A DNA stretch of 64,000 bases from Microbulbifer sp. VAAF005 (lineage in GTDB: Bacteria; Pseudomonadota; Gammaproteobacteria; Pseudomonadales; Cellvibrionaceae): positions 4,149,001 through 4,213,000 of the forward strand of contig NZ_CP120233.1 of NCBI RefSeq assembly GCF_030012985.1, written 5' to 3'. Within the stretch, counting starts at the first letter, position 1. Each line of letters opens with the position of its first letter. Below are positions 20,144 through 28,444 of this stretch, piece by piece. The translations under genes and the position numbers were made by a program. Below the pieces are notes generated by a model that was not told the DNA's origin, did not search any database, and saw nothing but the letters and a program-made list of their open reading frames with translations.

Positions 20144-21705
20144 TCAGCCATTAAACCCTATAGACCTTACGATTCGATCAGCATTCGCCATAATGGTATA
20201 GGCGATGGTTGAACCTGCAATATCGGGAAAGTTGGCAGAATCCGTAATATGGACATTTTTAAAGTGTGCCGGCCTCCCTAAAAAGTCTGAACGGAATATT
20301 TCATGTTTTCCTCCCATCGGGAAACTGCCCCCAAGGTGGAAGCTTTTGCCTGGCGGTAGTACTGTGAGAAAGAAGGGGGGACCATGCCAAGCCTTATCAG
20401 TGAGCGTCTTATTAAAGACTGCGTTCTTTGGGCGATTTCTCGAGCTCTCGTATTTTCAATTCCTCTTATTTCTATCGAAGAACTATCTGAGTGTTTATCG
20501 GTTAAGGTCAGCTCCAATGAATCAGAATCCTCAGAGGACATAAAACCCTGAATTACGTATAAGCGATCCAAGGCGACTTGCTTTGGGAAAAGGGTAGGAA
20601 GTAGAGATGTTAATTGTTCTTCAATAATTTGGCTTCGACCATAAAGTTGGAGGTGTATTTGTTCAGGGCTTATGTTTGGATTGTCAACTTCTAGAAAGAT
20701 TTCTGCGAGGGTAAACTCAATCTCATAACGATACCCTTTGTAGAGAAAGAGGGGGAAGAAAAAATATTGGCTGTTTTTTATTTTGATTGGAGTATTTAAT
20801 AGATTGAGGGATCTTGCCAGTATTGTAGTGGTGGCAAACTGGCCGGTTGCGAGAAAAACTTTCTGTGCGGTAATTTTTTTTATTTTGCTATTGGTTATAT
20901 CAACTGCAATCACATCTACGCCTTGACTTGTTTCATGAATCTCCAAGACAAGAAGACCTTTATGTATGGTGAGTTTGTCTTTTTGTAGTTTTTCAAACAA
21001 GTATTTAGGGTTGAAAATAGATTGGTATGGGCATCCGTCAAAGCAGTGGCCGCAATATCTACATCCATACTCCCCCTTGCTTGCATCTACCGCTAAGCGG
21101 GCTCGACCAAATTCAATGCCATTCCTCTGGAGATTACTTTCAATAGCCTTCAATTTTTTCAATAAGAAATCTGTCGGCGCATTTCTTTTGATGGCAGTAA
21201 AGTTGTTAGGGAATAGTGGATACTTGTTGTTGAGGTTGTCTATCTCCGCACTTATAGGCATATAGCGGAGTACATTTTTGTAGGATGGCGTTAGTTCATT
21301 TAAGGAAATAGGCCAATTTGCTAGCTGACTTTCACTGTAGGGCATGATAGCTGCACCCCATACGTTCCCAAGCCCACCAAAGCCATGGGAAAATTCTGTA
21401 TTACAGTTTTTTGTCGTAATGCTGAGAGGTTTTGGTACTCTGTATGGAAAGTCAGACCCAAATAGATATCTTCTTTCCAGGCCTTTTCGGGAGGCTACTG
21501 GAGGTGGAAACAGTTTATCTTTGTCCTCCTGAGTCCATGCATCAACGTTTTTTTTGGATAAGATATTAACTTGGTATTTGATATCGTCTTCAAGGTCATA
21601 TGAAACATCAACGACTTCAACTTCTTGCCCAATATCCTGCAATGCCTTGACCGTAGCGATACTCGCAGGACCACTCCCGATAACCAGATTCTTAATTCTG
21701 TCCAC
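20144..21705 (-). pseudogene. GMC-type FAD oxidoreductase with ferredoxin-like Cys motif, frameshifted
   Basis: This FAD-dependent oxidoreductase is related to the GMC family. The FAD motif VIGSGPAS lies at the N-terminus. A CxxCxxCxxxCP motif sits mid-protein (about 21032-21066) and suggests a 4Fe-4S cluster. The C-terminal GMC segment HITDSANFPDIAGSTIAY is in another frame. Adding one base in the six-G run at 20375-20380 joins the frames through PPGKSFHLGGSFPMGG and gives about 520 residues ending at 20144. I prefer the GTG at 21705 directly before the FAD motif; a start at 21759 is also open. The substrate is unknown. Confidence 0.7.
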
Positions 21706-21868
21706 TGAAAGCCCTTCCCGCCAAGCATGTGTTTGTGCGTGGGTTAAAGTTCTCCTCAATAAGCAAAATTGTAGCTGGATTGTGTTTTCAGTCCGGTGTC
21801 GTTCACTTTGTCGGTAAATTGGTTAAGCCCCTTCCGATCCCCTGCGGAAGAGGCTGTGTGCCGCTCGT

Positions 21869-22906
21869 TTAGTGTTTAACCCATGAGAAGTCTACAAATA
21901 CTGGGTCGTGGTCGCTCAGCCCTGTGTACTCTGCGGAGCCAATATAATAATTGGTTACGTCCAGCGTGTAATTGGGGTTGTTATTAATAACGACGACATG
22001 ATCGGTATCGTCCTGAAGTTCATCAGCACAGGCTTCCAAGCTGGTGTCGCTGCCAGATAGCATATATTGGCAGGCATGCTTGCCGCCGGTTTTGGCAAAA
22101 AATGCTTTCCAGGTTTGGTAGTTTGTACCGCGCCAGCCGTCGTCATTTTCATCAAACGCCATATTGAAATCACCGGCCAATATGACTGTGGCATTACTTG
22201 AGTGGGCGACGATCATATCGGCAATCTGGTCGAGTTGCTTGGCTTTGGCATTTAGGTCATCGTCTTGGTGTCCTGCATCCATATGGGTGTTGTACACATG
22301 GACATGGAAGTTTTTGGTTACTTCAACTTTTGCTACGGTAAAGCCTTTTTCGGTATCACAGTCATTACCTGCGCACTTATCAAAAGTTTCCTCCTCATAA
22401 GTGGCGAAGGTGTAGTCGTCGTCATCGCGATTATCTCGGTCAAACGGAAACTTGGAAAAGGTCAGCAGGCCATTGCCAAAGCTGGTACCAGTGCCTTTCC
22501 AGTGTTTGGAGCGATAGGGGACTGTATCGTTATCAAGCTTGTCGTTGTCGTCCAGATAGTTGGCTTTGGTTTTGCTCCAGGCCTCCTGCATCAACCAGAG
22601 GTCTTTGGGGTTGTTATCAAAAGTGTTAATAATCTGTTTGAAGTCAGATTTGCTGTTACCGCCAATACATTCCAAAAACCCATCCATGTTGTAGACGATC
22701 ATGTCAAAGCTGCCTGAATTGGCATCGGCAAATTCAGTGTCACCGTATTCATAGCCGTCCAGGTCTTTTGAGCCGGTATCATCGACATCATCAATAAATT
22801 CAAACCAGTTACAGGAAGTAATTGCATCCCATACATCTTCAAAGTCTGCTCCTGCAGCGGGATAACTGAATAGAAACATGAAGGAAATAAATATTCTTTT
22901 TATCAT
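21869..22906 (-). CDS. Secreted endonuclease/exonuclease/phosphatase-fold hydrolase
   Basis: The protein has 345 residues with a signal peptide (IFISFMFLFSYPAAGA) and the DNase-I/sphingomyelinase fold. Catalytic motifs are visible in order: LMQEAWS (metal glutamate, residue ~106), YNTHMDAG (~207), LAGDFNMAFD (~240) and a terminal SDHDPV (~333). It is rich in acidic residues, common in marine secreted enzymes. The family cleaves phosphodiesters in DNA or sphingomyelin; the cysteines and the location suggest a secreted role, but the substrate is not decided by sequence. Confidence 0.8.
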   Translation of the reverse strand: MIKRIFISFMFLFSYPAAGADFEDVWDAITSCNWFEFIDDVDDTGSKDLDGYEYGDTEFADANSGSFDMIVYNMDGFLECIGGNSKSDFKQIINTFDNNPKDLWLMQEAWSKTKANYLDDNDKLDNDTVPYRSKHWKGTGTSFGNGLLTFSKFPFDRDNRDDDDYTFATYEEETFDKCAGNDCDTEKGFTVAKVEVTKNFHVHVYNTHMDAGHQDDDLNAKAKQLDQIADMIVAHSSNATVILAGDFNMAFDENDDGWRGTNYQTWKAFFAKTGGKHACQYMLSGSDTSLEACADELQDDTDHVVVINNNPNYTLDVTNYYIGSAEYTGLSDHDPVFVDFSWVKH

Positions 22907-23302
22907 TATTGCTCTCCAAATTTGTTATTACCGACGGTTTTGTAGTGGTGCCGAAAATTGGGGCGTTTCTCTGGCGGCCCCTTTGTTTTCGATGGAGGGG
23001 ATGATGGATAGCGTAGATTACAAATTGGAGTAAAGGAGATTTTTTTATTTTATTTTTCTGTAAGGGCGGCGCGATTTATTTTTTCATAAGGAAATAATAG
23101 AAATCACGAAAGTTGTATATTTTTATGCAGGTAATAATTGATTCGTTAGGCGGGTTAAGCAGGATCGGGAAGTATTATTTAGAGTGGTCTGAAGGCTGCA
23201 GAAAAGTTACAAAATTCTTTAGGACGGTTTAAATGGTTCCATCCGTGGAGCCAAGGTATCTAGTGAGCACAGGTAAAGGGATAGTTGATCGACGAGTGCT
23301 GG
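22907..23302. other. Intergenic region, no gene seen
   Basis: About 400 bases of AT-rich sequence lie between the secreted hydrolase and the thioesterase, both on the minus strand. It should hold the hydrolase promoter. I see no open frame with support. Confidence 0.5.
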
Positions 23303-24094
23303 TTAACCAAAGATAGTGACCATTTGGCGGGAGAGGGCGGTTAAACGTCCATCGGCATCCCACAAGCGGGCCTGTATTACTGCGTAGCCATCCTCAGCCT
23401 GTTCCACTTCGGCCTCGTATTGCCACCAGTCAGAAGCGGTGCGCTCTGGGAGTGGCTCCATAAACTCCACTGTCCATGTTAATGAGCTGGCGGGAGCCGG
23501 CTCTTTCATCATCGGGAGTGTCGCCGGTGGCCAGGCATCGATCAGTGCGAGTAAGTGGCTGATACCAGTACGGCTCTCACTGCCATCCTTAAATCGTACC
23601 CAGCCACCTAAAACTCTCTCTTTCGCGCCGCTGAAAGGCAGGCCCCCACTAGCGATGCGGTAATCGAACTTCTGTGTGAACTCCGGCACTACACCTTCGA
23701 TATAGGGCAGGGGCAGGCATTTATCCGGGGTGGGGTACTCCGGTGCTGAGGGACCTTTGGCGAGAACCGATGACTCCCTGCCGCGGCCAAAACTGGCGAG
23801 GCCCGCCAGCATAACGGCATCATCCTGATCGAGGTGCCCCTGCACCTGGGTGACAGAGCGGCCTGCGCGAAGGACATCCGCGCGGGTGTTAATCGCCCCT
23901 GGGGCAACAGGGCCTACGAATGAGGTGGTAAAAGAGCGCAAGCTGCTGTCAGAAGGCAGCTCTGAAGCCATCTGCTCATACAACATTGCGGCTACAAGGC
24001 CGCCAAATGTAGCCCGCCCCTGGGTCCAGCCTTCGGGCACAGAAGTGGCGCCATTGGTCGAGAGCCAATCCTGGATTAGTTGGTCGAAAGTCAT
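23303..24094 (-). CDS. TesB-like acyl-CoA thioesterase (double hotdog)
   Basis: This 263-residue thioesterase-superfamily protein has two hotdog halves. The N-terminal half has TFGGLVAAMLYEQM (residue ~30) and the strand RAGRSVTQVQGHLDQ (~82). The second half carries SHLLALIDAWPPATLP (~178) and SLTWTVEFMEPLP (~205). Such enzymes hydrolyse acyl-CoA esters; chain length is unknown. It lies downstream of panB on the same strand but beyond a terminator, so it is probably expressed separately. Confidence 0.75.
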   Translation of the reverse strand: MTFDQLIQDWLSTNGATSVPEGWTQGRATFGGLVAAMLYEQMASELPSDSSLRSFTTSFVGPVAPGAINTRADVLRAGRSVTQVQGHLDQDDAVMLAGLASFGRGRESSVLAKGPSAPEYPTPDKCLPLPYIEGVVPEFTQKFDYRIASGGLPFSGAKERVLGGWVRFKDGSESRTGISHLLALIDAWPPATLPMMKEPAPASSLTWTVEFMEPLPERTASDWWQYEAEVEQAEDGYAVIQARLWDADGRLTALSRQMVTIFG

Positions 24095-24134
24095 AGTGTT
24101 ACCGCTTGAGAGCGGCAGGTGGGACCTGCCGCAG

Positions 24135-24160
24135 AAAAATACCGGGTGAGAAGCACCCGG
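24135..24160 (-). terminator. Intrinsic terminator after panB
   Basis: On the minus strand CCGGGTG pairs with CACCCGG across a five-base loop and is followed by TATTTTT. It sits 12 bases after the panB stop. Confidence 0.8.
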
Positions 24161-24172
24161 ATGAGGGGAGTA

Positions 24173-24985
24173 TTATTTAAATATGTGTTCCTCGCCGGGG
24201 AAAACGCCTTGTTTGACGTCCTCGGCGTATTTGCGCAGGGCCCCGGGAATATCCTCGGCCTCTACCAGGAAGTTTTTGGAAAACTTGGGGGGCTGTTGGG
24301 TGAGGCCCAGGATGTCATTGATTACCAGTACCTGGGCATCGCAGTCGCGGCCCGCGCCTATGCCGATGGTGGGCATGGATACGGCTTTGGTAATACGCTT
24401 TGCCAGGTCGGCGGGAACACATTCCAACACCAGCAGATCAGCTCCGGCTTCGTCGAGTTGTAGGGCGTCTTCGAGGATTTGCTTGGCGTGTTCTTCGTCG
24501 CGCCCCTGAACGCGATAGCCTCCCAGTTTGTGTACTGATTGAGGGGTGAGGCCCAGGTGGGCGCAAACGGGAATACCGCGATCAGTAAGGATCTTCACGG
24601 TGTCGGCGAGCCAGGCGCCTCCCTCGATCTTCACCATATGTGCACCGGCCTGCATGATCCGGGTTGCATTCTGGAGTGCCTGCTCCGGGGTGGCGTAAGT
24701 CATAAACGGCATATCCCCCATAATCAGGGACTTCTTATTGCCGCGCGCGACCGCCTCGACGTGGTAAATCATTTGCTCCATCGTCACTGGCACGGTGCTG
24801 TCGTAACCGAGCACGGTCATGCCCAGGGAATCTCCGACGAGCAGTGTCTCAACCCCGGACTTTTGTGCCATCGCAGCCATAGGGGCATCGTAGAGAGCAA
24901 CGGTAATAAACTTCTCACCATTCGCTTTCATTTTTCGCAGGGTTTGAACGGTTACGAGCTTTTCTAATTCAGAGGGTGCATACAT
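24173..24985 (-). CDS. panB: 3-methyl-2-oxobutanoate hydroxymethyltransferase PanB
   Basis: This 270-residue TIM-barrel enzyme makes ketopantoate in pantothenate/CoA synthesis. Motifs visible include TVALYDAPMAAMAQKSGVE near residue 28, LLVGDSLGMTVLGYDST near 43, and GIGAGRDCDAQVLV near 208. It starts 5 bases after the deoxynucleoside kinase and closes a pcnB-folK-kinase-panB operon. The usual partner panC is not adjacent. A six-C run inside this gene (24287-24292) is intact. Confidence 0.96.
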   Translation of the reverse strand: MYAPSELEKLVTVQTLRKMKANGEKFITVALYDAPMAAMAQKSGVETLLVGDSLGMTVLGYDSTVPVTMEQMIYHVEAVARGNKKSLIMGDMPFMTYATPEQALQNATRIMQAGAHMVKIEGGAWLADTVKILTDRGIPVCAHLGLTPQSVHKLGGYRVQGRDEEHAKQILEDALQLDEAGADLLVLECVPADLAKRITKAVSMPTIGIGAGRDCDAQVLVINDILGLTQQPPKFSKNFLVEAEDIPGALRKYAEDVKQGVFPGEEHIFK

Positions 24986-24990
24986 AACAA

Positions 24991-25677
24991 TTAACTTCCT
25001 GGGTTGTAATAGTGTCGGCCACTGGTGATCGTGAACAGATATTCGACCAGCTGTTGGTAGTCCTCTGGGCTATCGACAATGTCGATCTCCTCGGTATTGA
25101 CGATGAGTAGAGGCGCCTCATCGTAAAAATGGAAAAAGCGGGTGTAGGCGTTGTTGAGGGTGGCGAGGTACTCATTGCTTATCGCCCGCTCAGCCGGGAT
25201 TCCCCGATTGCGGATTCGGGCTTGCAGCACATCGAGGGGAGCTTGCAAATAGATCACCAGGTCCGGCTTGGGTGCTTCCAGGGTGAGATGTCTGTACACC
25301 TGCTGGTACAGGTGCAGCTCATCCTTATCCAGGGTGACTTCAGCAAACAGCTGGTCCTTTTCAATTAGAAAATCCGACACCCGCACCGGCTCAAAGATAT
25401 CGTCCTGCCGCAGTGCCTGGATTTGCTGTGATCGCTGGAGGAGAAAGTGCAGTTGGGTGGGCAGTGCGGCATTTTTTGGGTCCCGGTAGAAACGCTCTAA
25501 AAAGGGGTTCTCCTCGGGTAATTCCAACAGCGTGTCGTAATTGAATGTGGAGGCCAGCTTCTTTGCCAGTGTGGTTTTTCCCACGCCAATATTGCCTTCC
25601 ACCGCGATAAATTTAGGCGGCGTTTTATCAGACAGGTTGAATTCAGCTGTGCTGGTCTCGGGTTTTTCGATAACCAC
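24991..25677 (-). CDS. Deoxynucleoside kinase family protein
   Basis: This P-loop kinase has about 228 residues, with VEGNIGVGKTTLAKKL near the start, a DR-type LID region (RNRGIPAERAIS) and a C-terminal LIVNTEEIDI strand, as in deoxyadenosine/deoxyguanosine kinases. These phosphorylate deoxynucleosides for salvage. I chose the GTG at 25677 because GAGGAG lies 8 bases upstream; the open frame reaches 25728. It occupies the folK-panB gap of the Pseudomonas-type order. Confidence 0.8.
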   Translation of the reverse strand: MVIEKPETSTAEFNLSDKTPPKFIAVEGNIGVGKTTLAKKLASTFNYDTLLELPEENPFLERFYRDPKNAALPTQLHFLLQRSQQIQALRQDDIFEPVRVSDFLIEKDQLFAEVTLDKDELHLYQQVYRHLTLEAPKPDLVIYLQAPLDVLQARIRNRGIPAERAISNEYLATLNNAYTRFFHFYDEAPLLIVNTEEIDIVDSPEDYQQLVEYLFTITSGRHYYNPGS

Positions 25678-25778
25678 TTGAGCGACTCCTCTTTGTCTGG
25701 GGTCTTCCCTGATGAGTTGCAAACGCAAAAGTACTATTGAGAGGGCCGCCCGTCGAGTAGTTGGGGAGCCTCAGTCGA

Positions 25779-26255
25779 TCAAACCTTTTCCAGGCGGTTT
25801 TCCGGGCAGCCCTGTAAGAGTGCTGGAAGGGCTCCCAATCCGGGCAGTTCCATCGCGGGAGCCAGTTCAGAAAGGGGTAGCAGTACGAAGTTGCGCTCGG
25901 CCATGCGCGGGTGTGGGACCTGTAGGCGGGGCTCATCGATTTGAGATTCCCCAAACAACAGGATATCCAGGTCCAGGGTGCGGGCGCCCCAGCGGATGGA
26001 GCGCTCGCGCCCGTGGGACAGCTCGATAGATTGGAGCTGGTCCAGTAGTGCTAGCGGGGACAGTGCTGTTTTCAATGCTGCGACGGCATTGATGTAATCG
26101 GGTTGATCGCCGGGGCCGACCGGGGCGCTTCGGTAAAAGCTCGAACACCCCAATAATTCTGTACTGGGGATTCGTTCCATGGCCGATAGGGCGCTGCGCA
26201 GTTGTTTGCCGGGCTCTGCCAGGTTACTGCCCAGGCCGATGTATACCGTTTCCAT
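25779..26255 (-). CDS. folK: HPPK, folate biosynthesis enzyme FolK
   Basis: This 158-residue 6-hydroxymethyl-7,8-dihydropterin pyrophosphokinase shows the family motifs VYIGLGSNLAEPGKQL at the start, QPDYINAVAAL near residue 52, and WGARTLDLDILLFG with LQVPHPRMAERNFVLLPL near 90-125. Its ATG overlaps the pcnB stop codon by one base (TAATG), so translation is likely coupled. Confidence 0.95.
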   Translation of the reverse strand: METVYIGLGSNLAEPGKQLRSALSAMERIPSTELLGCSSFYRSAPVGPGDQPDYINAVAALKTALSPLALLDQLQSIELSHGRERSIRWGARTLDLDILLFGESQIDEPRLQVPHPRMAERNFVLLPLSELAPAMELPGLGALPALLQGCPENRLEKV

Positions 26256-27631
26256 TACTGTTCTGCTCTCGGCTTGCGACGGCGGCCGCGAGAGTTGCGG
26301 TTGCGGCGCCCACCGCTGCCTGTGCGCTGTAGCTTGCGCACCATTTGCTGGCGCTGCTCATCGTCAGCCTGTTGGAAGTCGGTCCACCATTTGCCCAGGC
26401 CCGCTTCAATCTCGCCACTTTCTTCCCGCAGCAACAGGAAGTCGTAGGCGGCGCGGAAACGGGGGTGTTCCAGCAAGCGCTGGGCCCGGCTGCCACCGCG
26501 CTGGGGCAGGCGCTGTTGCAGGTCCCAGATTTCCCGCATGGGGATTGAGAAGCGCTTGGGAATAGCGGTGTGGGCCAGCTGTGAACTGGTAACTTTTTGT
26601 GCCGCTTGGGCCAGCGCCGGCGCTGGCGGGGTACCCTTGGCAATCAGCTTTTGTTGCTCGGTGCTCACCGCAGGCCAGAGTAGGGCGGCGTAGAGGAACG
26701 CTGGGGTAACACGCATATCGGCGCGGATACGTTGGTCCGTGTTCCGCAGGGCTTGTTGGGATAGTTTCAGGGCCGCGTTGTTGGCCTCAATTTGTGCGGC
26801 GTTATCCGGGAACAGGTGTTGCCAGAGCTGGTACTGGCGCAGCAGCTCAAAGGTGCGCTCTCCGTGGCCACTCATCAGCAGCTTGAGAATCTCATCGAAT
26901 AGGCGAGCCGGGGCAATATTGCGTAACAGTGGCGCCAGCTCGTGCAGGGGAGCTTCGGTCTTGCCTTCAATAGTGAAATCCAGCTTGGCGGCGAAGCGCA
27001 CTGCGCGCAGCATGCGCACCGGGTCTTCCTTGTAGCGGACCTCCGGGGAGCCGATCATTCTAATCAGGCGCTTTTCAATATCCTCGACACCGCCGGTGTA
27101 GTCGTGGATTTCGAACCCTTTGGTGGTGTAGTAAAGCGCATTGACCGTGAAATCCCGACGCATGGCATCACTTTCCAGGTCGCCATAGACATTGTCACGC
27201 AGCAGCATGCCGTGTTCGGACTGCTTGGCCTCGTGGGTCTCGCCATCGCTGTGGTGACCGCGGAAGGTAGTCACTTCGATAACTTCACGGCCTATACGGG
27301 CGTGCAGGATGCGAAAGCGGCGACCGACAATGCGGGCGCCGCGAAACAGCACCTTGGCCTGCTCTGGAGTGGCGTCGGTGGCCACATCGAAATCCTTGGG
27401 GTGGCCGCCGAGCATCAGGTCGCGCACACCTCCACCTACGATATACGCCTGGTATCCGGCATCCTGAAGGCGCTTCATAACTGTTAAGGCCGCGCGGCTG
27501 ATTTCTCGGCGCGAGATGCTGTGGTCGTTGCGGGCGATAACCCTGGGGCCTTTACTGGCCGGCTTGCGCCAGCGTTTGATACTACTAATCAGGTTGTTGA
27601 GCATACGGCTGTCTATGTTGACTGCTGCCAT
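26255..27631 (-). CDS. pcnB: Poly(A) polymerase I
   Basis: This 458-residue nucleotidyltransferase adds 3' poly(A) tails that promote RNA decay. The head-domain motif YIVGGGVRDLMLGG with DFDVATDA lies near residue 65, the RRDFTVNALYY motif near 155 and the RFAAKLDFTIE segment near 210. The arginine-rich tail (GGRRNRNSRGRRR) is typical of PAP rather than CCA-adding enzymes. It lies directly after the CrcZ-like region, as in Pseudomonas. A TAGAAT hexamer near 27825 (minus strand) could be its own -10 element. Confidence 0.93.
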   Translation of the reverse strand: MAAVNIDSRMLNNLISSIKRWRKPASKGPRVIARNDHSISRREISRAALTVMKRLQDAGYQAYIVGGGVRDLMLGGHPKDFDVATDATPEQAKVLFRGARIVGRRFRILHARIGREVIEVTTFRGHHSDGETHEAKQSEHGMLLRDNVYGDLESDAMRRDFTVNALYYTTKGFEIHDYTGGVEDIEKRLIRMIGSPEVRYKEDPVRMLRAVRFAAKLDFTIEGKTEAPLHELAPLLRNIAPARLFDEILKLLMSGHGERTFELLRQYQLWQHLFPDNAAQIEANNAALKLSQQALRNTDQRIRADMRVTPAFLYAALLWPAVSTEQQKLIAKGTPPAPALAQAAQKVTSSQLAHTAIPKRFSIPMREIWDLQQRLPQRGGSRAQRLLEHPRFRAAYDFLLLREESGEIEAGLGKWWTDFQQADDEQRQQMVRKLQRTGSGGRRNRNSRGRRRKPRAEQ

Positions 27632-27842
27632 TTAGGGATGGCCGGGAAAGCCCCGCTGTGCTTGGCCACGCATTGGTTGGCGGCCTGTATAAGTGGTGGT
27701 CCCTCTGGGGAGATTCACGATGGCACTGCTGGAGCCTCTATACCTGGGCTACCCCAGGAGCGAGTCCGGAAAGGAGCCTCAGTGGCTGTTTATCCTCAGA
27801 GATCGGGACTCGCGGGCGCGATTCTAACACACGCAAAGGAAT

Positions 27843-28184
27843 GCGCCCGCAATATGCGGGTGCCTGTAAGTTCGGGGGAAAAGAAATATGGGAATTATTA
27901 TTACCAGTATGAAGGCAGCGGCTTCCTTGCGCTCTCAATTTGCTTTCAAGCAAACACCCTCTCCCAGGTACAGTTCAGTCAGTTTGCAACGCGCTTGTTG
28001 TTATTCTTATTCTTCTTGAGTTTTATTGTTATTGTTTATTGTTGTTCTTGCGGTTTTGGCCACTCATTGCTTTTATTGTCGGCCGCCCCATTATTTTTAT
28101 TATGTTTCGCCCCACTTATTGTTAGTTGTTATAGGGCTTTTAACAGTCATTTATTTTTATTGTTGGCTGTTTTCAATTTTTGTA
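27843..28184 (-). ncRNA. crcZ: CrcZ-like Hfq/Crc-titrating small RNA (predicted)
   Basis: No protein is encoded in the 813 bases between cbrB and pcnB, exactly where Pseudomonas keeps crcZ. Downstream of a sigma-54 promoter the minus strand gives an A-rich RNA of about 340 nt. It contains five tracts of AAN triplets: 28150-28164, 28115-28123, 28090-28101, 28021-28049 and 27994-28017, the last with eight consecutive AAN triplets. AANAANAA is the CA motif that Hfq binds on its distal face together with Crc. Short GC stems (for example GGCC with GGCC, 28058-28084) place some tracts in loops. A weak hairpin at 27843-27863 may be the 3' end. The start near 28184 is inferred from the promoter; both ends are approximate. 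Confidence 0.72.
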
Positions 28185-28193
28185 CTAAGAGTA

Positions 28194-28210
28194 AAGCACT
28201 TAGTATGCCA
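28194..28210 (-). promoter_or_regulatory. Sigma-54 (-24/-12) promoter of the CrcZ-like RNA
   Basis: The minus strand reads TTGGCAT-ACTA-AGTGCTT. The invariant GG (28209-28208) and GC (28197-28196) are exactly 12 bases apart, as RpoN requires, and TTGGCA matches the -24 consensus. Expected start is near 28184. Confidence 0.7.
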
Positions 28211-28229
28211 ACTTTTAAAAATCCTTATA

Positions 28230-28242
28230 AATCAATAGGTTG
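28230..28242 (+). promoter_or_regulatory. IHF binding site
   Basis: AATCAATAGGTTG fits the WATCAANNNNTTR consensus at every defined position. It lies between the GTTAC/GTAAC boxes and the -24/-12 promoter, where DNA bending would bring an activator to RpoN polymerase. Confidence 0.6.
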
Positions 28243-28285
28243 CGATCTTTACGAAATTTGACGGAACTTTTCCTGGAGCTATTGC

Positions 28286-28368
28286 GTTACGGAAGGTGCG
28301 AGAGTTGTTACTTCTGGGTGGGTGTGGGTAACACTCTGGTTGGTAACCCCTGTGGGGGTGGGGTAACA
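28286..28368. promoter_or_regulatory. Upstream activating sequences, probably for CbrB
   Basis: Five boxes occur: GTTAC at 28286 and 28307, GTAAC at 28328, 28343 and 28363. TGTTAC (28306-28311) and GTAACA (28328-28333) form an inverted repeat with a 16-base gap. The first three boxes are spaced 21 bases apart, two helical turns. CbrB sites in Pseudomonas are described as TGTTAC/GTAACA inverted repeats. The boxes lie 75-160 bases upstream of the sigma-54 promoter. Confidence 0.6.
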
Positions 28369-28444
28369 AAGTAATGGAGGAGACTGGCAGGTGGGGGAGG
28401 AATGGGAGCAGGGGGCGGAAGCCCCCAGGGGATAGGGTTAGTTT

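Noticed and set aside
20205..20543. Plus-strand frame near the end of the GMC-type gene
   Set aside because: It overlaps the repaired C-terminal frame of the minus-strand gene, which carries a clear GMC signature.
27521..28261. A 246-codon plus-strand frame across the cbrB-pcnB gap
   Set aside because: It begins within pcnB on the other strand, then reads through T-rich DNA into low-complexity Leu/Phe; the minus-strand RNA explanation is better supported.
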